From assembly GCF_051594765.1 (NCBI RefSeq), contig NZ_JBPPGJ010000025.1:4297-68296 (forward strand): a stretch of 64,000 nt of DNA. Reading direction: 5' to 3'. This document shows, piece after piece, positions 23,378 to 31,749 of the stretch; position 1 is the first letter of the stretch, and each line of letters starts with the position of its first letter. The DNA is from Paenibacillus_AR sp051594765 (GTDB lineage: Bacteria; Bacillota; Bacilli; Paenibacillales; NBRC-103111). The notes under the pieces are model-generated. The model was not told where the DNA came from, searched no databases, and saw nothing but the letters and a program-made list of their open reading frames with translations. The position numbers and the translations under genes are program-made.

Positions 23378-23941
23378 ATGAAATGGTTTGTAGGGCTGGG
23401 AAATCCAGGGAACCAATATGAGAAAACGCGTCACAACGTCGGGTTCATGGCGCTGGACCGGGCGGCGGCGGAATGGGGAATCGCCTGGAAGCCCCACGGG
23501 AAGAGCAAGGCCCTCGTCGGAGAGGGGAACGTCCAGGGGGAGAAGGTCGTGCTGATCAAGCCACAGACCTATATGAATTTGTCCGGCGAATCGGTCCGGG
23601 GCTTCATGGACTTCTACAAGGCGAAGCTGGAGGATATGGTGGTGCTCTACGATGACCTCGATACCCCGTTCGGGCAGATCCGGCTCAGGTATCAGGGAAG
23701 CGCCGGCGGGCACAACGGCATCAAGTCCATCATCGCTCACACAGGCACGCAGACCTTCAACCGGATCCGGATCGGAATCTCGCGCCCGCAGCCGGGCTTC
23801 GACATCGCGAACTACGTCCTGGCCGACTTTCGCAAGGAGGAGTTCAAGGAGCTGCCGGCGGTGCTGGAGCGGACCGGGGACGCCATGACCTTCGCCCTCT
23901 CCCATACCTTCGAGCAGACCATGGCCAAATACAACGGGTAA
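23378..23941 (+). CDS. pth: Peptidyl-tRNA hydrolase (SpoVC)
   Basis: Pth releases peptides from stalled peptidyl-tRNA. In B. subtilis the gene is also known as spoVC. The 187-residue protein shows G-L-G-N-P-G, catalytic H19 in T-R-H-N-V-G-F, K-P-Q-T-Y-M-N-L-S-G, and the Y-D-D-L-D aspartate. ATG 23378 follows AAGGGGAG. A longer frame from 23354 has no better signal. Confidence 0.97.
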   Translation: MKWFVGLGNPGNQYEKTRHNVGFMALDRAAAEWGIAWKPHGKSKALVGEGNVQGEKVVLIKPQTYMNLSGESVRGFMDFYKAKLEDMVVLYDDLDTPFGQIRLRYQGSAGGHNGIKSIIAHTGTQTFNRIRIGISRPQPGFDIANYVLADFRKEEFKELPAVLERTGDAMTFALSHTFEQTMAKYNG

Positions 23942-23978
23942 CGAAAGTGCGGCGCCCGTATGGAAACCCTCCTGTTCA

Positions 23979-23988
23979 GGGCATACTG
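23979..23988 (+). promoter_or_regulatory. Candidate sigma-F -10 element for fin
   Basis: GGGCATACTG matches GGNRANAHTR at 9 of 10 positions, with GTATG 16 bases upstream as a partial -35. Fin is a sigma-F-dependent gene in B. subtilis. Confidence 0.45.
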
Positions 23989-24020
23989 TCAGGTATACCA
24001 TGAATGCGGGAGGCATACAT

Positions 24021-24251
24021 ATGGCCATAAAGTACATTTGCCGTCATTGCCACACAGATATCGGACAGATCGACAGCGACGCGGTCAGCGAATTCCAGCT
24101 GGGCTTCCATTTCTTGACCCCTGATGAGCGTAGAGATATAATAGCATATAGCCAAAATGGCGACGTAACGGTCAAAGTGACATGCGATTACTGCAGGCAG
24201 GCCCTGGAGACCCATCCGGAGCTTGTGCTCGTCGCCAATCCGCTTCAATAA
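24021..24251 (+). CDS. fin: Anti-sigma-F factor Fin (YabK)
   Basis: Fin binds sigma-F in the forespore and helps switch to sigma-G. The 76-residue product, the same length as in B. subtilis, has zinc-ribbon pairs C7-x-x-C10 and C55-x-x-C58 (C-R-H-C and C-D-Y-C), plus the family segments E-F-Q-L-G-F and N-G-D-V-T-V-K. ATG 24021 has GGGAGG seven bases upstream. It lies between pth and mfd as expected. Confidence 0.92.
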   Translation: MAIKYICRHCHTDIGQIDSDAVSEFQLGFHFLTPDERRDIIAYSQNGDVTVKVTCDYCRQALETHPELVLVANPLQ

Positions 24252-24273
24252 GGCATAGCAGTATGGTGACAAG

Positions 24274-24304
24274 GCCTTGGCGAGGATTCGCCCGGGCTTT
24301 TTTT
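24274..24304 (+). terminator. Terminator after fin
   Basis: GCCTTGGCGA pairs with TCGCCCGGGC (one wobble and one mismatch), followed by seven T's. Confidence 0.7.
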
Positions 24305-24393
24305 GGATGCCAAAAAGAAGAGCATGCTCCGCCTCTTACCGGGGGCCGGGGCACAATCCAGTATGTCCGCAAGGTATAAGGAGTGGTTCTACG

Positions 24394-27300
24394 TTGCAGG
24401 CCTTGATACATGCCTTTTCCCAAGATCCCGACTTCCGTTCCATCGCATCAGGGCTTGCGGGCGGACTTCGAGAGCAGATCATCTCAGGCCTCTCCGGTTC
24501 ATCCCGGCAGGTCATGATCGCGGCCCTAGCCGTAGAAGCCCAGCGGCCGGTCGTGGTGCTAACGCACAATATGTTTGCCGCCCAAAAAATCACGGAGGAC
24601 CTGACGGAATGTCTCTCCTCCGATCAAGTGATCCTGTTCCCCGCCCAGGAGCTGATGGTGGCGGAGATGGTCGCCCAAAGCCCGGAGATGCTGTCTCGGC
24701 GAATTGACGCCCTGACGCGCCTTGCCGCCGGCTTTCGGGGCGTTCTTGTCGTTCCTTACGCCGGGCTGCGGAAGCTGCTTCCGCCCCAGCAGGTGTTCGC
24801 CGAAGCCTTAATCCGCGTGAAGACCGGGGAGACGGTCCAGCTGGACAGCCTGCTCCGCAGGATGTCGGCCATGGGCTACGAGCGGTCGGACAAGGTGGAG
24901 AATAAGGGCGAAATGAGTGTCCGCGGCGGCATTCTGGACTTCTTCCCGATGACGGCTCCCAACCCGTACCGCATCGAGCTGTTCGATGACGAAGTGGATT
25001 CCATCCGGACCTTCGATACGGCCGAGCAGCGGTCCATCGAGAAGCTGGACGAGGTGGAGATCCGCCCTTGCAAGGAGCTTCTCGCCGATAGTAAGCGATT
25101 CCAAAGCGCGGCCCAGCATGCCTACGAGCTGCTGCAGGACCAGCTGTCCAAGATGTCGGACCGCTCAGCCAAGACCAAGCTGCAGGAAGAGATCATGCAG
25201 GAGATCGAGATGCTCCGGCAGGAGCAGTATTTCCCCGCTATGGCCAAGTATATCTCCATGCTGTATCCCGAGCGCCAGACGCTCTTGGACCAGCTGCCGC
25301 CGGATACGGTGCTCGTCATCGACGAGCCGGCCCGGATCGTGGAGACGGCCAAGCAGCTGGAGCGGGACGAGGCCGAATGGATTACCGGCATGCTGCAGGA
25401 GGGCAAGAGCCTGCCTGCCTTCGTCATCTCCAAGCCGTATGAATCGCTTCTGCACCGCAAGCCGTTCCCCTGTGTGTACTTGTCCCTGTTCCTCCGCCAG
25501 GTGGCGGGGGCCAGCCCGCAGAACATCGTCAACGTGCCTTGCCGTCCCATGCAGAACTTCCACGGCCAGATGAACGTGCTGAAGTCGGAGATGGAGCGGT
25601 GGAGGAAGACCGGCTCCAAGGTGCTGCTCTTGGCCCAAGGCCGGGAACGGATCGATAAGGTCCGCCGCGTGCTGCAGGATTACCATATTGAGGAGCCCGA
25701 GCTGATTCTGGATGGCAACCTGCAGGCCGGCTTCGAGATTCCTTCCGTCCGGCTGGTGGTCATCACCGAAGGAGAGCTCTTCACCCAGAAGCAGCGCAAG
25801 GCCCGGAAGATCGACAAGAAGCTGGAGAATGCCGAGCGGATCAAGAGCTATCAGGAGCTGAAGGTCGGCGATTATGTGGTTCATGTAAACCATGGCATCG
25901 GCAAATACGTCGGCATCGGCACGCTGGAGATCAACGGGATCCACAAGGACTATATTCATATCTTATATGCCGGAGGCGACAAGCTCTCCGTCCCGATCGA
26001 CCAGATCGACCTGATTCAGAAGTACGTGGGAGCCGACGAAGGCAAGGAGCCCAAGATCTACAAGCTGGGCGGCACGGAGTGGAGCAAGGTCAAGAGCAAG
26101 GCCCGCTCGGCCGTTCAGGACATTGCGGACGACCTGATCAAGCTGTACGCAGAGCGGCAGTCCCGTCCCGGCTATGCGTTCAGCAAGGACACGCCGTACC
26201 AGAAGGACTTCGAGGGGATGTTCCCCTACGAGGAGACCCGGGACCAGAGCCGGGCCATCGAGGAGATCAAGGTGGACATGGAGCGTTCTCGTCCGATGGA
26301 CCGTCTGCTCTGCGGCGACGTGGGCTACGGCAAGACGGAGGTGGCCATCCGGGCCGCCTTCAAGGCGGCAATCGACGGCAAGCAGGTGGCTGTGCTGGTA
26401 CCGACGACCATCCTGGCCCAGCAGCATTACGAGACCTTCAAGGAGCGGTTCTCCGGCTTCCCCTTCAACGTTCAGGTGCTGAGCCGGTTCCGGTCCAAGA
26501 AGGAACAGAACGAGACGATCAAGGGAGTCAAGAACGGAACGGTGGACGTCGTCATCGGCACCCATCGTCTCTTGTCCACCGATATGGTATGGAAGGACCT
26601 GGGCCTTCTCATTGTGGACGAGGAGCAGCGGTTCGGCGTGTCTCACAAGGAGAAGCTGAAGCGGCTGAAGACGAATGTGGACGTGCTGACCTTGACCGCT
26701 ACCCCGATTCCGCGGACCCTGCACATGTCCATGCTGGGCGTCCGGGATCTCTCCGTCATCGAGACCCCGCCGGAGAACCGTTTCCCGGTTCAAACCTATG
26801 TGGTCGAGTACGGCAACGCGCTGGTGCGGGAGGCCATCGAGCGGGAGCTGGCCCGTGAGGGGCAGGTGTACTTCCTGTACAACCGGGTCCAAGGCATCCA
26901 GCAGATGGCGGACCAGATTACCATGCTGGTACCGGATGCACGGGTGGCGGTGGCCCACGGGCAGATGTCCGAGCAGGAGCTGGAGAAGACCATCCTGGAC
27001 TTCCTGGACGGAGAATACGACGTCTTGGTCAGCACCAGCATCATCGAGACCGGCGTGGACATCCCCAATGTGAACACGCTGATCGTCCATGATGCGGATA
27101 AGATGGGCTTGTCCCAGCTGTATCAGCTCCGCGGCCGGGTAGGCCGGTCCAACCGGATCGCCTATGCGTACTTTACCTACCAGCGGGACAAGGTCCTGAC
27201 CGAGGTGGCGGAGAAGCGGCTGCAGGCCATTAAGGAATTCACCGAGCTGGGCTCCGGCTTCAAGATCGCCATGCGGGACCTGTCCATCCGGGGCGCGGGC

Positions 27301-27921
27301 AATCTGCTCGGAGCGGAGCAGCATGGCTTCATCGCCTCCGTGGGCTTCGATCTGTATTCGCAGATGCTGGCCGAGGAGGTCCAGAAGCGCAAGGCCGAGC
27401 TGGGCGAGCCCCAGCCGGAGAAGCGGGCCTTCATCACCCAGCTGGACGTGCAGCTTGACGCGTATCTGCCGTCCGATTATATTTATGACAGCATGCAGAA
27501 GATCGAAATTTACAAGAAAGTGGCCACCGCAACCTCGCTGGATGAGGTGGAGGATCTGGAGGAGGAGCTGACGGACCGGTTCGGCGACCTGCCCCAGGCA
27601 GTACGCAGCCTCATGACGGTAGCCCGGATCCGAATCTACGGCTCGGAATATCAGATCGAAGCCATCAAGCAGCGTGGAGAAGACTACGAGCTGATCTTCC
27701 AGCCCGCCGCCGCAGAGCGGGTGGACCCGAAGAAGCTGGCCTCTCTCCAGAGCGCCTTCGAGAACCGGATCCGCACCGTACCGGGAGCCGGCCACCAGCT
27801 TCTGTTCAAGGGAAAGGGACTTACGCCGGAGCAGTCTATCGAATGGCTGGAACGGTTCTTGGTACAATATAAAGATGCTCTCAAACCGAAAGGGGAATTA
27901 GAGAATGTTGCAAACTCTTAA
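24394..27921 (+). CDS. mfd: Transcription-repair coupling factor Mfd
   Basis: Mfd removes stalled RNA polymerase at DNA lesions and recruits UvrA. From TTG 24394 (AAGGAG ten bases upstream) the protein is 1175 residues, the normal length. Visible parts are the UvrB-like N-terminal modules, the CarD-like RNA polymerase-interaction domain (V-G-D-Y-V-V-H-V-N-H-G-I-G), the RecG-like translocase with G-D-V-G-Y-G-K-T-E-V-A and D-E-E-Q-R-F-G-V, and the C-terminal TRCF domain. Confidence 0.97.
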   Translation: MQALIHAFSQDPDFRSIASGLAGGLREQIISGLSGSSRQVMIAALAVEAQRPVVVLTHNMFAAQKITEDLTECLSSDQVILFPAQELMVAEMVAQSPEMLSRRIDALTRLAAGFRGVLVVPYAGLRKLLPPQQVFAEALIRVKTGETVQLDSLLRRMSAMGYERSDKVENKGEMSVRGGILDFFPMTAPNPYRIELFDDEVDSIRTFDTAEQRSIEKLDEVEIRPCKELLADSKRFQSAAQHAYELLQDQLSKMSDRSAKTKLQEEIMQEIEMLRQEQYFPAMAKYISMLYPERQTLLDQLPPDTVLVIDEPARIVETAKQLERDEAEWITGMLQEGKSLPAFVISKPYESLLHRKPFPCVYLSLFLRQVAGASPQNIVNVPCRPMQNFHGQMNVLKSEMERWRKTGSKVLLLAQGRERIDKVRRVLQDYHIEEPELILDGNLQAGFEIPSVRLVVITEGELFTQKQRKARKIDKKLENAERIKSYQELKVGDYVVHVNHGIGKYVGIGTLEINGIHKDYIHILYAGGDKLSVPIDQIDLIQKYVGADEGKEPKIYKLGGTEWSKVKSKARSAVQDIADDLIKLYAERQSRPGYAFSKDTPYQKDFEGMFPYEETRDQSRAIEEIKVDMERSRPMDRLLCGDVGYGKTEVAIRAAFKAAIDGKQVAVLVPTTILAQQHYETFKERFSGFPFNVQVLSRFRSKKEQNETIKGVKNGTVDVVIGTHRLLSTDMVWKDLGLLIVDEEQRFGVSHKEKLKRLKTNVDVLTLTATPIPRTLHMSMLGVRDLSVIETPPENRFPVQTYVVEYGNALVREAIERELAREGQVYFLYNRVQGIQQMADQITMLVPDARVAVAHGQMSEQELEKTILDFLDGEYDVLVSTSIIETGVDIPNVNTLIVHDADKMGLSQLYQLRGRVGRSNRIAYAYFTYQRDKVLTEVAEKRLQAIKEFTELGSGFKIAMRDLSIRGAGNLLGAEQHGFIASVGFDLYSQMLAEEVQKRKAELGEPQPEKRAFITQLDVQLDAYLPSDYIYDSMQKIEIYKKVATATSLDEVEDLEEELTDRFGDLPQAVRSLMTVARIRIYGSEYQIEAIKQRGEDYELIFQPAAAERVDPKKLASLQSAFENRIRTVPGAGHQLLFKGKGLTPEQSIEWLERFLVQYKDALKPKGELENVANS
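27860..27868 (+). promoter_or_regulatory. Possible extended -10 promoter for prsA inside mfd
   Basis: TGGTACAAT (TG-n-TACAAT) sits 37 bases before the prsA start, within the last codons of mfd. There is no good -35. Confidence 0.3.
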
Positions 27922-28984
27922 GAAGGCCCGGGCGCCCAAGCTGATGCTGGTGGCGGTAATGGGAGCTGCGTTGGCGGTATCCGGATGCGGCAAGAAGGAA
28001 GGCGAAAGCGGCGGGTCGAAAACCGTCGTGGCTACGTACAAAGGCGGCGAGATTAACCAGACCGAGATGAATACGTTCGCGAGCATCTTCTTCTCGCAGT
28101 ACGGTCCCGTGGAAGGCAACGCTCAGCTCCAGGAGTATGTGCTGAAGCAGCTGGCCACCATGAAGATTCTGTCCGCCCGCGCAAGCGATGCCAACAAGAA
28201 GGCGGCGGAGACCGAGGCGAAGGACCAGATCAAGCAAATGCAGGACATGTACGATGCCCAAGAGAAGGGCTCCTTCGATAAGCAGTTGAAAGAGCTGAAG
28301 GTCACCAAGGCGGATCTGGAAACCTACATCACCATGAGCGGTTCAGTGGTGAAGGAAGCGAGCAGCAAAGTGACCGATCAGCAGGTGAAGGACAACTACG
28401 ACCAGAAGCTGAAGGTCGACCCCCATGCATTCGATGTGGCGTCCGTCGCCCATATCCTGGTTGCCCTGAAGGATCCGAGCGATCCGACCGGCGCCAAGGA
28501 TCTGCGCACGAAGGATGAGGCCAAGAAGCGTGCCGACGAGGTGAAGGCGAAGCTGACCGCAGGCGGCGACTTCGCGGTGCTGGCCAAGGAATATTCCGAC
28601 GATCCGGGCTCCAAGGATAAGGGAGGCAAGTACGAGAACGAGAACCTCGGCACAACCGCATGGGATCCGGCCTTCAAGGAGAAGGCGATCCAGCAGCCGG
28701 TGGGCCAGATCGGCAGCCCGTTCGAGAGCTCCTTCGGCTACCACATCATGAGAGTGGACAAGCGTGAAGCTCAGACCATCGATGCCGTCAAGGAATCGCT
28801 GAAGAGCGAGTTGGCCGATGCCAGCATTAGCGATTTCATGACCAAGGAGCTGCCGACTCTGGACTTCAAGGTCACCGCTCCGGCAGCATCGGCTTCTCCT
28901 GCCGCATCGTCCGCCGCGTCGCCGGCCGCTTCACCTGCAGCCTCTCCGGCAGCATCCCCGGCAGCATCGCCGGCTGCGAAATAA
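27905..28984 (+). CDS. prsA: PrsA-like peptidyl-prolyl isomerase foldase lipoprotein
   Basis: Extracytoplasmic parvulin-type foldase for secreted proteins. The lipobox A-V-S-G-C puts the lipidated cysteine at residue 28. A SurA/PrsA-like helical N-domain follows, then the PpiC parvulin domain (about 175-285: A-H-I-L-V-A, F-A-V-L-A-K-E-Y-S-D-D, F-G-Y-H-I-M-R-V). The C-terminus is a low-complexity tail of S-P-A-A repeats (about 325-359). It overlaps the mfd 3' end by 17 bases; AAAGGGGAA is the ribosome site. Confidence 0.88.
   Translation: MLQTLKKARAPKLMLVAVMGAALAVSGCGKKEGESGGSKTVVATYKGGEINQTEMNTFASIFFSQYGPVEGNAQLQEYVLKQLATMKILSARASDANKKAAETEAKDQIKQMQDMYDAQEKGSFDKQLKELKVTKADLETYITMSGSVVKEASSKVTDQQVKDNYDQKLKVDPHAFDVASVAHILVALKDPSDPTGAKDLRTKDEAKKRADEVKAKLTAGGDFAVLAKEYSDDPGSKDKGGKYENENLGTTAWDPAFKEKAIQQPVGQIGSPFESSFGYHIMRVDKREAQTIDAVKESLKSELADASISDFMTKELPTLDFKVTAPAASASPAASSAASPAASPAASPAASPAASPAAK
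28884..28982 (+). repeat. Short tandem repeat encoding the S-P-A-A tail of PrsA
   Basis: Units of about 12 bases encode P-A-A-S in variable codons. The tail is likely a flexible spacer; repeats of this kind change length easily. Confidence 0.7.
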
Positions 28985-28992
28985 GGTACCAG

Positions 28993-29013
28993 GCACCCCT
29001 CGGGGTGCTTTTT
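28993..29013 (+). terminator. Terminator after prsA
   Basis: A GCACCCC arm pairs with GGGGTGC and is followed by TTTTT. Confidence 0.85.
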
Positions 29014-29154
29014 GTTTTTCTGAGGAGAATGAACTTGGCAAGAGCTGGCGGCATTGTATAAGTTAAATTTGGACATAATGTAAACACCGGGGGGAAGGCA
29101 GCCGGCCCAGTGGCGGATGCATAAGAAGGGACCCGCCAGGTCAAGGTAAGACGC

Positions 29155-29184
29155 GCATAAGACAATGGGAATCGAAGAATACTA
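29155..29184 (+). promoter_or_regulatory. Sigma-G-type promoter for spoVT
   Basis: GCATA (29155-29159) and AATACTA (29178-29184, one base from CATACTA) with an 18-base spacer. spoVT is a sigma-G gene in B. subtilis. It leaves a leader of about 85 bases before the start codon. The rest of 29014-29154 holds nothing clear. Confidence 0.6.
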
Positions 29185-29275
29185 TGGACAAGTACTCGAT
29201 CTCCCCTCCACAAGTGATACAGCTCGCATCATGAGAAACCAACTAATCTTCGTGGAAAGCGAGGCATCAAGAGGC

Positions 29276-29818
29276 ATGAAAGCAACTGGGATTGTTCGTC
29301 GCATTGACGATTTGGGCAGGGTTGTCATTCCGAAGGAAATTCGCCGGACATTGAGAATTCGTGAGGGCGATCCCCTCGAAATTTTCGTAGACCGCGATGG
29401 AGAAGTCATCCTGAAGAAGTACTCGCCGATCGGCGAGCTGGGCGATTTCGCCAAGGAATATGCCGAATCGCTGTACGAAAGCACAGGCCATATTACGATG
29501 ATCTCCGACCGCGATAATATTATCGCCATCTCCGGCGCCTCTAAGAAGGACTATCTGGATAAGCAAATCGGACCGCTGGTGGAGACCAGCATGGACCAGC
29601 GCAAGGCTTCGATCGAAGCTACAGCAGGCCAATACGAAATCTGCAAGGACTTGGAGGAAACCTACAGCTCCTTCGTCATCGCCCCGATTGTGGCGGGCGG
29701 CGACCCGATCGGATCCGTTATTCTGATCAGCAAAGAAGAAGGCGTGAAAATGGGCCAGATGGAAGTCAAAATGGCGGAGACCGCATCCGGATTCTTGGCC
29801 AAGCAAATGGAGCAGTAA
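29276..29818 (+). CDS. spoVT: Stage V sporulation transcription regulator SpoVT
   Basis: SpoVT tunes the sigma-G regulon in the forespore. The 180-residue protein has an AbrB-type swapped-hairpin DNA-binding domain (1-50, M-K-A-T-G-I-V-R-R-I-D-D-L-G-R) and a C-terminal GAF-like domain (about 56-180). ATG 29276 gives the B. subtilis-like length; upstream in-frame codons from 29165 overlap the promoter. Confidence 0.95.
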   Translation: MKATGIVRRIDDLGRVVIPKEIRRTLRIREGDPLEIFVDRDGEVILKKYSPIGELGDFAKEYAESLYESTGHITMISDRDNIIAISGASKKDYLDKQIGPLVETSMDQRKASIEATAGQYEICKDLEETYSSFVIAPIVAGGDPIGSVILISKEEGVKMGQMEVKMAETASGFLAKQMEQ

Positions 29819-29848
29819 GACCAGGTTGACCATAGCCCTAGAAAATAC

Positions 29849-29896
29849 GCTTCCTTACGAGAAAAAGTCGACTTTTTCTTGGGGGAAGCTTTTTTT
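29849..29896 (+). terminator. Terminator after spoVT
   Basis: A perfect palindrome (AGAAAAAGTC-GACTTTTTCT) is nested inside a GCTTCC/GGAAGC outer stem and followed by seven T's at 29890-29896. Confidence 0.8.
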
Positions 29897-29998
29897 GTGC
29901 GGAAGAAGGGAAGGCAGGTTCTGGCAATGCCCGGCGGGATTGGTTATAGTAAGAATATTGCATGGGAAATAACGCCATGGGAAGGATACCGTAGCATC

Positions 29999-31723
29999 AT
30001 GGCAAGGATGAATCGGATGAAGGGTGGCGGGCTGTTCCGCGGGGCAGCCGTTCTGGGGCTTGCGGCAGTGGTGTCCAAGCTGCTGGGGACGCTCCAGAAG
30101 ATCCCCCTGCAGAATATCGCAGGGGACGAAGTATTCGGAATTTACAACGCAGTGTATCCCTTGTACACGTTGATCTTAACCTTGGCGACGGCGGGCTTCC
30201 CCATCGCCGTCTCCAAATTTGTGGCCGATGCGGTCGTCTCGGACAAGCCCCGGGAGGTGGAGCGGGTCTTCGGCACCGCCTTATGGATGCTCAGCTTAAC
30301 CGGTGTGCTGGGCTTCGCCGGGCTGTACGCCGGGTCGGATGCCATCGCCGGCGCCTTCGGCATGAGGGCGGCCGCGCCGGCGATCCGCAGCGTGTCCTTC
30401 GCCCTGCTGGCCGCTCCGGCCATGGCGGCCGTAAGGGGATTTTTCCAGGGGCTGCAGGATATGGTGCCTACGGCTGTCTCCCAGGTTGCGGAGCAGACGG
30501 TCCGGGTGGCCGTGATGGTGACGCTGCTTCTGGTTCTGATGGACCGTGGAGCGGCGCCCTCCGCCATCGCAGCGGGAGCCACCTTCGGCTCGACGGCGGG
30601 GGTAGCCGGCGGCATGGCCGCCGTACTGTGGTTCTGGCTGCGTTGGCGGAAAAGGGGAAGTCCGCTGGCAGAGGCAGGTGCAGGCGGCGGTCCGGCTCCG
30701 GGGGAACGCGGGCCTGATGAGGTTCCGGCTAGGGCCGGCAGGCGCTTGACCGGGGATGCCCCGGAGGAGCGGACGATGGGGCTGGTGCGGCGGTTTGCCG
30801 TGTTCGCCATCCCGGTGTGTCTGGGCTCCATCGCCCTGCCGGTGCTGACCCTTGTCGACGCGCTCACCATGCCCCGGCTCCTGGCCGGCGGCGGCCGGAT
30901 GACAGAGGCCGCCGCCGCTCACCTGTTCGGCATCTATAATCATGGGATGCCGCTGGTGCAGCTCGTCACCATGATCGCCACGTCCATGGCGGCGGCTCTC
31001 GTGCCGTCGGTGGCGGCTGCCGCGGCGGCTCAAGACGGCCGGCTCCTGCAGGCGCGGACGGAGCCGGTGCTCCGGTTCACGTGGCTGGTGGGTCTGGCCG
31101 CCGCCTTCGGCCTGGCCGCCACCTCGCTGCCCGTGAACGTGATGCTCTTCGAGTCGCCGCAGGGCTGGCAGGCGATGGCGGTGGTGGCGTTCACCGCGCT
31201 GTTCGCCACGCTGCACGTGGTGACGGGCAGCATGCTCCAGGGCCTGGGCGCGGTGATGGTGCCGGCCCGCAGCCTGTTCATTGCCGCGGGCCTGAAGCTT
31301 GCGGGGAACCTGCTGTTGGTTCCCCTGTGGGGCTTGCAGGGCGCGGCGGCAGCGGCGGTGGCGGCCTATGCGGCGGCAGCGGCGCTGAACCTGCGGGCCC
31401 TGCAGGGGCTGGTCCCGCAGGCGGTGACGCCGCCCCGGGCGCTGCTGGCGCCGCTGGCGGCCGCAGCCGGCATGGGCGTGGCCGTGCTGGCGGTGGAGGG
31501 GGCCCTCCTGGAGGGCCTCCACCGCTTCACGCCCCTGCCGGAGCGGCTGCGCTACACCGCAGCCGCGCTGGCCGCCGTGGCCGCCGGCGCCGCCTTCTAC
31601 GCCGCGGCGCTCTTCCGGACGGGCGCCGTGCGGCCCGCCGATCTTTTATGGATACCGGGCTTCGACACCAAGTGGAAGCCCGTTCTCTACCGGCTCCGGC
31701 TCCTGCCGAAGAGCCGCGACTAA
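29999..31723 (+). CDS. yabM: SpoVB/YabM-family polysaccharide or lipid flippase
   Basis: A MOP-superfamily (MATE/Wzx/MurJ-like) membrane protein of about 574 residues with some 14 hydrophobic segments. The opening G-G-G-L-F-R-G-A-A-V-L-G-L and G-T-L-Q-K-I-P-L-Q-N-I-A-G are typical of the SpoVB/YabM group, whose members move lipid-linked glycans. Position after spoVT and before yabN marks it as the yabM counterpart. The last third is extremely alanine- and GC-rich. Start choice is uncertain among ATGs at 29999, 30008 and 30017; GGAAGGA lies before the first. Confidence 0.88.
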   Translation: MARMNRMKGGGLFRGAAVLGLAAVVSKLLGTLQKIPLQNIAGDEVFGIYNAVYPLYTLILTLATAGFPIAVSKFVADAVVSDKPREVERVFGTALWMLSLTGVLGFAGLYAGSDAIAGAFGMRAAAPAIRSVSFALLAAPAMAAVRGFFQGLQDMVPTAVSQVAEQTVRVAVMVTLLLVLMDRGAAPSAIAAGATFGSTAGVAGGMAAVLWFWLRWRKRGSPLAEAGAGGGPAPGERGPDEVPARAGRRLTGDAPEERTMGLVRRFAVFAIPVCLGSIALPVLTLVDALTMPRLLAGGGRMTEAAAAHLFGIYNHGMPLVQLVTMIATSMAAALVPSVAAAAAAQDGRLLQARTEPVLRFTWLVGLAAAFGLAATSLPVNVMLFESPQGWQAMAVVAFTALFATLHVVTGSMLQGLGAVMVPARSLFIAAGLKLAGNLLLVPLWGLQGAAAAAVAAYAAAAALNLRALQGLVPQAVTPPRALLAPLAAAAGMGVAVLAVEGALLEGLHRFTPLPERLRYTAAALAAVAAGAAFYAAALFRTGAVRPADLLWIPGFDTKWKPVLYRLRLLPKSRD

Positions 31724-31749
31724 CCCCACATGAAAGGTGGTACCGTTTC

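Noticed and set aside
31081..31749. Upstream extension of the yabN frame by about 220 codons
   Set aside because: It lies wholly inside the flippase gene in another frame, is low-complexity G/A/R-rich, and the ATG at 31750 has a good ribosome site and gives the normal YabN length.
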